This document shows, piece after piece, positions 1-5,563 of a DNA stretch of 9,636 nucleotides. The translations under genes and the position numbers were made by a program. Below the pieces are notes generated by a model that saw only the letters and a program-made list of their open reading frames with translations, was not told the origin of the DNA and made no database searches. The stretch's first letter is position 1. Each line of letters opens with the position of its first letter. The stretch lies in the NCBI GenBank assembly GCA_023428515.1, contig JAEYXI010000584.1, positions 1 to 9,636 of the forward strand, written 5' to 3'. Source of the stretch: Pseudomonadota bacterium. Lineage in GTDB: Bacteria > Pseudomonadota > Alphaproteobacteria > Rhizobiales > Rhizobiaceae.

Positions 1-884
1 TGGTAGTGGTCCTGCAGATTTGCGCCGACACCGGGCAGGGCCGAAACGACGGGAATGCCCAGCGGCTGCAGCACACCGGGATCGCCGATGCCGGAAAGCT
101 GCAGGAGTTGCGGCGACTGGATCGCGCCGGCCGACAGGATCACCTCGCCTGCGTCGGCGGCGTGGGTTTGGCCATCCTTGATATAGTCGATGCCTATCGC
201 TCTGCGCCCCGCGAAGCGGACGCGGCCGACAAGCCCGCCGGTCATAAGCGTAAGATTCTTTCGCGTCACTGCTGGAGCGAGGAAAGCCGTCGCAGCGCTG
301 TCACGCCAGCGGCGCGAAATGCTGAGCTGATAGCTGCCGACGCCGTAGGTGGTTTCCCCGTTGAAATCCTCATTGGCCGGCAGACCAAATTCCTGCGCGG
401 CCGACACCCATGCGCGGCAGGCGGGGTGGTCGTTGCGCAATGTCGAAACATGCAATTCCCCGTGCGCGCCACGATATTGGCCTTCCGGACCATTGAATGT
501 CTCTATCCGACGGAAAGACGGCAGCACGTCGCGGTAGCTCCACCCGTCCGCTCCCTGCGCCGCCCAATCGTCGAAATCCTGATGTTGGCCACGAATGAAG
601 ATCAGACCGTTGATCGAACTCGATCCGCCGACAATACGTCCTCGCGGCCAGACGATCGCGCGGCCAGCCGTTCCGTCAGAGGGCTCAGTGGGGAACAGGC
701 GTGAGAACCGCTCGTCATAGATGGTTCGGAAATAACCGACCGGCAGTCGAATCCAGAAATTGCGGTCCGATCCGCCGGCCTCGATCAACAGGACGCGCCG
801 CGCCGGGTCTGCCGAGAGCCGGTTGGCCAGTACGCAGCCGGCCGAGCCGGCCCCCACGATGATCGTGTCGTAGGAGCCGGGCAT
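1..884 (-). CDS. GMC-family FAD-dependent oxidoreductase (choline/alcohol dehydrogenase-like), C-terminus off the left edge
   Basis: This frame is open from ATG 884-882 to the left edge, giving 294 complete codons of a protein that is usually about 530-560 aa. Seen: an N-terminal dinucleotide-binding motif GAGSAG (residues 11-16) with an acidic strand end LLIEAG (E35); the first GMC signature around WPRGRIVGGSSSINGLIF (79-96); and the second signature GAIQSPQLLQLSGIG (253-267). The visible part ends in the family's NLQDH motif. Family members oxidise alcohols, choline or sugars using FAD and pass electrons to oxygen, quinones or other acceptors. The catalytic His/Asn region lies outside the window, so the substrate cannot be inferred. 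The start codon sits 2 bases after the stop of the binding-protein gene. There is no clear ribosome binding site, so translational coupling is likely. It is the last visible gene of the 3452-to-1 operon and probably acts on the imported compound. The assignment to the family is firm; the specificity is unknown. Confidence 0.93.
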   Translation of the reverse strand, partial: MPGSYDTIIVGAGSAGCVLANRLSADPARRVLLIEAGGSDRNFWIRLPVGYFRTIYDERFSRLFPTEPSDGTAGRAIVWPRGRIVGGSSSINGLIFIRGQHQDFDDWAAQGADGWSYRDVLPSFRRIETFNGPEGQYRGAHGELHVSTLRNDHPACRAWVSAAQEFGLPANEDFNGETTYGVGSYQLSISRRWRDSAATAFLAPAVTRKNLTLMTGGLVGRVRFAGRRAIGIDYIKDGQTHAADAGEVILSAGAIQSPQLLQLSGIGDPGVLQPLGIPVVSALPGVGANLQDHY

Positions 885-886
885 GA

Positions 887-1891
887 TCAGGCTTTGGTCG
901 CGTCCAGGAAGACGGTTGGATCGAAATAGTCCTTCGCTGCGACAGGGCTCGCTATGTTCCCTGTCTTTGCGAAGAAATCAGTGACCTGCTGCAGCCATCC
1001 GGTCAGCGTGCCGTCTTCATACAGCTTGCGCCATTCGGCGACCGGGAAAGCCTTCTCCGCTGCGTATTGTTCCTTCAGATCGGCAAGCGGCACCTGCTCG
1101 TAATGCGCCTTCTGAAGGACATCGAGCGCCTCGTCGCTCTTGCCGGTCAGGAACTCGTTTCCTTCCGCCCAGGCCTGGACTAGCCGGGTAAGCGCATCGC
1201 GGTTGCCCGAATGGAACTGCTCGGTCGTGGCCCACCCCGAAACAATGGCCGCCTTGGGGTAGAAGGCGGATGCATCGACCAGCATCTTTGCTCCGGGCAC
1301 CTTGTCGCGCACCGTGATGTTGAATGGAATCCACAATGCTACCGCCGGTACGGCGCCGGAGACAAAGGACGTCACGGCATCCGGCATCCGCTGGTTGAGG
1401 AGTTCGATGTCCGACGGCTGCAGACCGTTCTCCCTCAGCGTGGTGTCGAGGAACACATGCGCCGTGGTCCCGGCCGTGGTCGCAACCTTCTTGCCCTTGA
1501 GGTCGGCAAGCGACTTGATGCCCTGATCCTCACGAACCCAAAGTTGGGCCGTGGCGAATTCAACGGCATTGGCAAGGAACATCTTGCCCTGCCCGCGAGC
1601 CGGGAAGTTGGAAATGACCGCGCCGGTCGACAGCACGTCGACGCTGCCGCCGATCATCGCCTGGAACAATTCCAGACCGGTCTGGAATTGCCGGAATTCG
1701 GGCTCGATGCCGTGTGTCGCATAGGCCTTGAGATGATCGGCCAGCCACATCTGCCCGTCGACCGCCAATGTATGAAGGTAGCCGATACGCACTTTCGTAG
1801 GCCCCTGGGCAAGCGCCGGCATGCCGAGGGCCGCAGCCCCGGCCAGAACAGCCGCGCCTTTGAGGATGGTTCTGCGTTGGATGCCCGTCAT
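887..1891 (-). CDS. ABC transporter substrate-binding protein, nitrate/sulfonate/taurine (NMT1/SsuA-like) class
   Basis: This is a 334-aa periplasmic binding protein. ATG 1891 was chosen because AAGGGAG (1904-1898) lies 6 bases upstream and because it opens directly into a signal peptide. The frame stays open 137 codons further upstream, but that stretch overlaps the ATPase gene and reads as arginine-rich noise. Seen: QRRTILKG (residues 5-12), a twin-arginine-like motif; a hydrophobic alanine-rich core (13-25); and an ALA cleavage site before Q29. The mature protein begins with the TKVRIGYL strand and then shows the class features GLELFQAMIGGSVDV (72-86), LADLKGKKVATTAGTTAH (128-145) and RMPDAVTSFVSGAVPA (168-183). 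Known of the family: such proteins deliver small anions, sulfonates, pyrimidine precursors or aromatic acids to SsuBC-type permeases. It lies 17 bases after the ATPase gene and just before the GMC oxidase gene. The ligand is unknown. Export by Tat rather than Sec is an inference. A perfect palindrome lies inside the gene at 1667-1690. Confidence 0.92.
   Translation of the reverse strand: MTGIQRRTILKGAAVLAGAAALGMPALAQGPTKVRIGYLHTLAVDGQMWLADHLKAYATHGIEPEFRQFQTGLELFQAMIGGSVDVLSTGAVISNFPARGQGKMFLANAVEFATAQLWVREDQGIKSLADLKGKKVATTAGTTAHVFLDTTLRENGLQPSDIELLNQRMPDAVTSFVSGAVPAVALWIPFNITVRDKVPGAKMLVDASAFYPKAAIVSGWATTEQFHSGNRDALTRLVQAWAEGNEFLTGKSDEALDVLQKAHYEQVPLADLKEQYAAEKAFPVAEWRKLYEDGTLTGWLQQVTDFFAKTGNIASPVAAKDYFDPTVFLDATKA
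1667..1690. repeat. Perfect 24-bp palindrome inside the binding-protein gene
   Basis: The half-site CAATTCCAGACC (1667-1678) is followed immediately by its exact reverse complement (1679-1690). It encodes residues 68-75 (QFQTGLEL) of the binding protein. A further CTGGAA at 1661-1666 can pair with the TTCCAG inside the first arm (1670-1675), so alternative hairpins are possible. Function is unknown. Confidence 0.85.
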
Positions 1892-1897
1892 GTTCTT

Positions 1898-1904
1898 CTC
1901 CCTT
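1898..1904 (-). promoter_or_regulatory. Ribosome binding site of the substrate-binding protein gene
   Basis: Read on the minus strand, AAGGGAG lies 6 bases before ATG 1891. It decides the start of the binding protein in favour of the signal-peptide methionine over the upstream in-frame extension. Confidence 0.75.
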
Positions 1905-1908
1905 GCTG

Positions 1909-2706
1909 TCACGACGAAAGCCGCGTCTGATGCGCATATTCCTGCATCACCAGATCGCGGATATAGGCCCGCAACTCGCCGAAATCGCTGCGTTCGTGCA
2001 GGTCGGTAGTGCGAGGATAGGGGAAGGGTACATCGATGATCTCTCGCACCCGCGTCGGACGCGCGGTGAGCACGATGATGCGTGACGAAAGATAGATCGC
2101 TTCTTCGACCGAATGGGTGATGAGCATTACCGTTTTCTGCTCGGCTTCCTGTGCCTCGAGCAGCAAATCCTGCATGGCGCTGCGGGTTTGCGCGTCGAGG
2201 GCGCCGAATGGCTCGTCCATCAGAAGGAATTGCGGACGCACGGCATAGGCTCGCGCCAGAGCGAGCCGTTGGCGCATCCCTCCGGAAAGCGTCTTTGGCC
2301 AAGCATCGGCGAAGGCCGAGAGCCCCATCAGGTCCATGTAGCGTCGGCTGACCGCATGGCGCGTCGAAGCGTCTGCCTTGTTGGCGGCCAGGGTCAATCC
2401 GAACTCGATGTTCTGCCTGACGGTGAGCCAGGGGAAGACGCCGTGTTCCTGAAACATCACGCCGCGATCGGGACCCGGTCCGGTTATCGGTACGCCATCC
2501 AGCTTTACAGTGCCCGAAGTAGGCTTGGTGAAACCTGCCGCCATGTTGAGCATGGTCGTCTTGCCGCAGCCGGACGGACCTATAAGCGACAGGAATTCGC
2601 CGTCGTTGACACTATAGCTGACATCGTCTGCCACCTTGAGCGGGCCGCCGGCGGTATCGAACGAAACCGATACATGCTCGAACTCGAGTCGTGGCCTGCC
2701 GGTCAT
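1909..2706 (-). CDS. ABC transporter ATP-binding protein, SsuB/TauB/NrtD-like
   Basis: This 265-aa single-domain ATPase sits on the cytoplasmic face of the importer and powers uptake through the neighbouring permease. All motifs are intact: Walker A GPSGCGKTT (residues 43-51), Q-loop glutamine Q86 in MFQEHGVFPWLTV, signature LSGGMRQR (140-147), Walker B LLMDEP (161-166), D-loop ALDAQ (169-173) and switch histidine H198 in ITHSVEEA. The FPWLTVRQNI stretch after the Q-loop and the EEAIYLSSRIIVL stretch after the switch histidine are typical of the nitrate/sulfonate/taurine subclass. Its ATG (2706-2704) overlaps the permease stop (2705-2703) by the ATGA arrangement, so the two are translationally coupled. 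The length is normal for the class. Catalytic competence is clear; the transported substrate is not shown by the sequence. Confidence 0.96.
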   Translation of the reverse strand: MTGRPRLEFEHVSVSFDTAGGPLKVADDVSYSVNDGEFLSLIGPSGCGKTTMLNMAAGFTKPTSGTVKLDGVPITGPGPDRGVMFQEHGVFPWLTVRQNIEFGLTLAANKADASTRHAVSRRYMDLMGLSAFADAWPKTLSGGMRQRLALARAYAVRPQFLLMDEPFGALDAQTRSAMQDLLLEAQEAEQKTVMLITHSVEEAIYLSSRIIVLTARPTRVREIIDVPFPYPRTTDLHERSDFGELRAYIRDLVMQEYAHQTRLSS

Positions 2707-3452
2707 GCGATCCGGTCCTGCCAGCTGAGGAAGCGCCGCGCGAAAGCGCGCAACGCGAAATCCATGAACAGCGCGATAAAGCCGATGCAGATGATGCCGG
2801 CATAGATCGTGTCGATCTGGAAGAACGCCCCCGCATCCTGGATCAGAGCTCCGAGGCCCTGTTGCGCCGCAATCAGTTCCGACGCGACCAGCGTTGCCCA
2901 GGCGACGCCGAGAGCAACGCGCAGTGCGGTTATGATGTGCGGCACTGCATAGGGGACGATCACCTTCCGGAAGATTTCCATGTCGGTTGCACCGAGCGTC
3001 TGGGCAACTCGGATATAGACCGGGCTGATCTGGCCGATCCCCTCGTACATGACGATGACGCCGGCAAAGAACGCGGCGTAGAAGAGGATGACGTTCTTGG
3101 CCATCTCGTCGACGCCGAAATAGATGATGACCAACGGAATGAGCGCGATCGGCGGCAGCGCGCGGAAGAAGTTGATCAACGGGTCGACGGCGGTTCTTAC
3201 GGAAGGATACCAGCCGATCAGGAAACCGACCGGAAGCGCCAGCGCCACGCCGGCGAGAACGCCGATCAGCACGCGACGTGTCGACATGACGATATCCATC
3301 GGCAGTCGCGTCTGCGCCAGCTCAACCAGTTTCGTTCCGACCGCGTAGGGCGAGGGCACCAAAGCCGGGTTTATGAGGCCGCTGTGGTGAACGGCATACC
3401 AGAGAGCGAGAATCCCCAGCCACGGCACAAGCTGCAGAAATGCCCGTCTCAA
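2703..3452 (-). CDS. ABC transporter permease, SsuC/TauC-like (BPD_transp_1 family)
   Basis: This 249-aa inner-membrane protein has about six hydrophobic segments (roughly residues 7-22, 61-81, 97-114, 120-138, 173-196 and 215-232). Its EAA-type loop, VAQTLGATDMEIFRKVIVP (149-167), docks the ATPase. The N-terminal LINPALVPSPYAV stretch (26-38) and the RALPPIALIPLVIIYFG stretch (97-113) are hallmarks of the sulfonate/taurine/nitrate permease class. The start is taken as TTG 3452-3450 because GGGAGG (3463-3458) lies 5 bases upstream and no in-frame ATG fits. It is the first gene of the leftward operon and is transcribed divergently from the GntR-type regulator gene 72 bp away. Placing the permease before the ATPase and binding protein is less common than binding-protein-first but is known. 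The substrate is unknown. Confidence 0.95.
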   Translation of the reverse strand: MRRAFLQLVPWLGILALWYAVHHSGLINPALVPSPYAVGTKLVELAQTRLPMDIVMSTRRVLIGVLAGVALALPVGFLIGWYPSVRTAVDPLINFFRALPPIALIPLVIIYFGVDEMAKNVILFYAAFFAGVIVMYEGIGQISPVYIRVAQTLGATDMEIFRKVIVPYAVPHIITALRVALGVAWATLVASELIAAQQGLGALIQDAGAFFQIDTIYAGIICIGFIALFMDFALRAFARRFLSWQDRIA

Positions 3453-3457
3453 AGTAT

Positions 3458-3463
3458 CCTCCC
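3458..3463 (-). promoter_or_regulatory. Ribosome binding site supporting a TTG start of the permease
   Basis: GGGAGG on the minus strand ends 5 bases before TTG 3452. It is the strongest Shine-Dalgarno match in the left operon and the reason for accepting a non-ATG start for its first gene. Confidence 0.7.
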
Positions 3464-3499
3464 AGGTCCTTTGTGCTTGCTTTTTGGCCTGCGCTTCTG

Positions 3500-3523
3500 A
3501 AACATACTATACTTAGGACGTTT
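3500..3523. promoter_or_regulatory. Candidate operator: imperfect 24-bp palindrome
   Basis: The left half AAACATACTATA and the reverse complement of the right half, AAACGTCCTAAG, agree at 8 of 12 positions: the outer AAAC/GTTT, then T, C, T and A. The centre is between 3511 and 3512. The site covers both candidate -10 boxes and the regulator's ribosome binding site. That is where a GntR-type dimer encoded by the adjacent gene could repress both directions. It is not a clear match to the usual HutC-subfamily consensus, so this is a position- and symmetry-based inference. Confidence 0.4.
3515..3518 (+). promoter_or_regulatory. Ribosome binding site deciding the GntR-type regulator start
   Basis: AGGA lies 6 bases before ATG 3525. 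The in-frame TTG at 3522 would be only 3 bases away and the next ATG at 3534 would be 15 away, so ATG 3525 is preferred. Confidence 0.5.
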
Positions 3524-3524
3524 G

Positions 3525-4271
3525 ATGACAAGCATGCAAAATTCCACGCATCAGCTCTTCGGCGCGACGGGCATTCCGTTGTATGTCCAGTTGGCGGAAT
3601 TGCTGCGCAATCGTGTCCGAAAGGGCGTCTGGCAACCCGGCGCGCTCGTGCCGGCAATTCCAGCGCTGATGCGCGAGTTCGACGTTGCCCGAGTGACGGT
3701 GCGTCAGGCCATTGCGCTGCTGCGGGCGGAAGGCCTGCTGTCTCCGCAGCGCGGGCGGGGCACATTCGTGACGGAGGCCGCCGGACTTCAACGGGGGTTG
3801 CGTCTCAGCACGACGCTTGACGAACTGGTCGAGCTTTACCGGGGCGATCAGCCCGAGCATTCGACACTGGCGAGTGGGGTTGCGCCGCTGCCAGTCGTCG
3901 GCGAACCGGCAATCACCGCTCATGCATATTATCACATGCGCCGCGTGCATTCTCGCGGTGGGGAGCGATATTGCGTCATCTCGATCTATATCGACCAGCG
4001 TATCCACGAGCGCGCGCCGCAGCGCTTCCAGGAAGAGTTGATCCTGCCGGTCCTTACGACCTTGCCCGGCGTCGACATCGCTTCGGGGCGGCAGGTCCTC
4101 ACAATATCCGGCGCCGACGCCGAGACTGCGAGCCTGCTCGGCATTCCCGTCAATACTCCGATGGCCGAAGTGCGCCGCACCCTCAAGGATTCGAATGGCG
4201 TGGTGATCTACCTCGCCGATGTGACCTATCGAGGCGACGCCATTCAACTCGAAATGGACCTGAAGCCGTGA
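3525..4271 (+). CDS. GntR/HutC-family transcriptional regulator with UTRA ligand-binding domain
   Basis: This 248-aa cytoplasmic DNA-binding protein has an N-terminal GntR winged helix (about residues 17-84). The domain contains IPLYVQLAELLRNRV, the recognition-helix region VARVTVRQAIALLRAEGLL (54-72) and the wing QRGRGTFV (75-82). A UTRA domain (about 98-243) follows, with the strand pattern YYHMRRVHSRGGERYCVISIYI and the closing stretch EVRRTLKDSNGVVIYLADVTYRGD. Known of the family: HutC-type members usually repress and are released by a small metabolite bound in UTRA, such as a sugar phosphate or organic acid. The gene is divergent from the transport operon. Its stop overlaps the start of the enolase-superfamily gene by 4 bases. 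It most likely controls both directions and its own synthesis through the 3453-3524 region. The effector is unknown, but the neighbouring enzymes point to the transported compound or a product of it. Confidence 0.94.
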   Translation: MTSMQNSTHQLFGATGIPLYVQLAELLRNRVRKGVWQPGALVPAIPALMREFDVARVTVRQAIALLRAEGLLSPQRGRGTFVTEAAGLQRGLRLSTTLDELVELYRGDQPEHSTLASGVAPLPVVGEPAITAHAYYHMRRVHSRGGERYCVISIYIDQRIHERAPQRFQEELILPVLTTLPGVDIASGRQVLTISGADAETASLLGIPVNTPMAEVRRTLKDSNGVVIYLADVTYRGDAIQLEMDLKP

Positions 4272-5401
4272 GCGATCCCATCCGCATCGTTAGAGTGACA
4301 CCACGCGTCTATCGATGTCCGCTGAAGACGCCGGTGGTTACATCGTTTGGGACCATGCACGACCGGCCGATGCTTCTCGTTGAGGTCGAGGCGGATGACG
4401 GCGCCGTTGGTGTCGGCGAAGTCTGGTGCAATTTTCCGTCCGTCGGCGCGGAACACCGGGCACGCCTGATCGACAGCGTGCTGGCGCCGCTCCTGAAGTC
4501 GCGACCGTTCCTGACGCCTGCAGAGGCGTTCAACTTCCTTTCCGCCGGAACGGAAGTGCTTGCGATCCAGAGTGCGGAACCCGGTCCGTTTGCCCAGGCG
4601 ATCGCCGGCATCGATATCGCGCTGTGGGATCTGGCCGCTCGTCGCGCCGGCAAGCCGCTCTATCGCTACATCGACGACGGGGCCGAGCCGATGATCGGCG
4701 TCTATGCCAGCGGCTTGAATCCCCAGGCTCCGGAACGGCTGGCCGGGCAAAAACACGACGAGGGTTTTCGCGCCTTCAAGCTGAAGGTCGGTTTCGGGCG
4801 TGACTGCGATCTTGCAAACCTGGCGGCGCTGAGGCGCGACCTTGGTGGCGAGGTTCGGTTGATGGTCGATGCAAACCAGGGATGGAACCTCGAGACCGCA
4901 CGAGAAATGGCGGCGCTGATGAGCGAATTCCATCTCGATTGGCTCGAGGAGCCGCTGCGCGCCGATCGGCCTTGGGAGGAATGGCGCGCGCTGCGAACTG
5001 ATTGCGCAATACCTCTGGCTGCGGGCGAAAACATTGCGGGTGGGGAAGCCTTCGATGCCGCGCTCGCCGCAGGAGTGCTGGACGTGGTCCAGCCGGACGC
5101 GGCCAAGTGGGGCGGCATCAGCGCGTGCCTGACTGTCGCGCGCAACACGATACAGGCCGGAAGGCGCTATTGTCCGCACTATCTCGGAGGCGGTGTCGGG
5201 CTGATCGCGTCGGCGCATCTGCTGGCCGCGGCAGGCGGAGGCGGGCTCCTGGAAATCGATGCGAACCCCAACCCTCTACGATCACAGTTGCTCGGCAACG
5301 TGCTCGAGATCGACACCGGGTTCTCGGTGTTGACGGACGCACCCGGCACCGGAATTTCCGACCTGGAGGCAGTGCGGGAGTTTCTACAGCCCGTTTATTG
5401 A
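4268..5401 (+). CDS. Enolase-superfamily enzyme, mandelate racemase/muconate lactonizing enzyme family (mandelate racemase-type active site)
   Basis: This 377-aa enzyme is counted from GTG 4268, which overlaps the regulator stop (GTGA). Residue positions use this start. Seen: an N-terminal capping domain (about 4-130) and a barrel with K171 and K173 in FKLKVGF, metal ligands D201 (VDANQGW), E227 (WLEEPL) and E254 (AAGENIAGG), then D277 (VVQPDAAKWGG) and H304 (CPHYLGGG). E329 in LLEIDAN matches the position of the mandelate racemase general-acid glutamate. The KxK plus Asp-His dyad places it with mandelate racemase-type members. These abstract a proton next to a carboxylate bound to Mg2+, and either racemise hydroxy acids or dehydrate sugar acids. 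All key residues are present, so it should be active. The exact reaction cannot be read from the sequence. The frame is open 99 codons further upstream, but that lies inside the regulator gene and is not credible. Coupling to the regulator suggests that the effector is its substrate or product. Confidence 0.93.
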   Translation: MSDPIRIVRVTPRVYRCPLKTPVVTSFGTMHDRPMLLVEVEADDGAVGVGEVWCNFPSVGAEHRARLIDSVLAPLLKSRPFLTPAEAFNFLSAGTEVLAIQSAEPGPFAQAIAGIDIALWDLAARRAGKPLYRYIDDGAEPMIGVYASGLNPQAPERLAGQKHDEGFRAFKLKVGFGRDCDLANLAALRRDLGGEVRLMVDANQGWNLETAREMAALMSEFHLDWLEEPLRADRPWEEWRALRTDCAIPLAAGENIAGGEAFDAALAAGVLDVVQPDAAKWGGISACLTVARNTIQAGRRYCPHYLGGGVGLIASAHLLAAAGGGGLLEIDANPNPLRSQLLGNVLEIDTGFSVLTDAPGTGISDLEAVREFLQPVY

Positions 5402-5454
5402 GTGGTGTTGATGCGTGCGGGCGTTGAGCCTTCGGTCGCGTTCTGGCTTTAAGT

Positions 5455-5483
5455 GCGGGACCGGGCGTGCCGACCGGTCCCGC
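5455..5483. terminator. GC-rich hairpin between convergent operons, probable bidirectional terminator
   Basis: The arms GCGGGACCGG (5455-5464) and CCGGTCCCGC (5474-5483) are perfectly complementary over 10 bp with a 9-base loop. The hairpin lies 54 bp after the enolase-superfamily gene (+) and 81 bp after the SGNH hydrolase gene (-), where both transcripts should end. Neither side has a good T-tract, so it is not a textbook intrinsic terminator. It could instead act as an RNA-stabilising 3' end or work with Rho. The rest of the 162-bp gap (5402-5563) shows nothing else I can support. Confidence 0.6.
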
Positions 5484-5563
5484 GAGGCGCTACGGAGGAA
5501 ACGAAGGGTCCTATCGCAGCGTTTATGTCAGTAAGAATGCGGCCTGCCCAGTTGATGGGATCG

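Larger units (their letters stand above)
3453..3524. promoter_or_regulatory. Divergent promoter region between the transport operon and the regulator gene
   Basis: These 72 bp lie between two divergent starts, so both transcripts must begin in or near here. It is locally AT-richer than its surroundings. Rightward, TATACT (3508-3513) matches five of six bases of a -10 box, with a weak TTGGCC (3484-3489) 18 bp upstream. Leftward, TATAGT (3511-3506) also matches five of six. TTGTCA (3531-3526) is a good -35 match but only 14 bp away from it. The two -10 candidates overlap, so the exact promoters are uncertain. Confidence 0.6.

Noticed and set aside
6..704. Plus-strand open frame of 232 codons
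   Set aside because: It is antisense to the GMC oxidoreductase, whose minus-strand frame shows FAD-binding and both GMC signatures. The product is arginine-rich with no recognisable fold.
1892..2302. In-frame upstream extension of the binding protein by 137 codons
   Set aside because: It overlaps the ATPase gene in another frame, reads as arginine- and alanine-rich noise, and would bury the signal peptide. ATG 1891 has a good ribosome binding site.
2113..3500. Two long overlapping plus-strand open frames (2113-2805 and 2691-3500)
   Set aside because: They are antisense shadows of the ATPase and permease. Their charged, repeat-poor composition (many D, R, Q, H) is typical of reverse-strand reading of high-GC membrane genes.
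3513..4247. Minus-strand open frame of 244 codons antisense to the regulator
   Set aside because: The plus strand encodes a complete GntR-UTRA protein. The antisense product has no recognisable domain and no credible start context.
4244..5218. Minus-strand open frame of 324 codons antisense to the enolase-superfamily gene
   Set aside because: The sense strand contains every catalytic residue of the enolase superfamily. The antisense frame is arginine-rich and has no motif.
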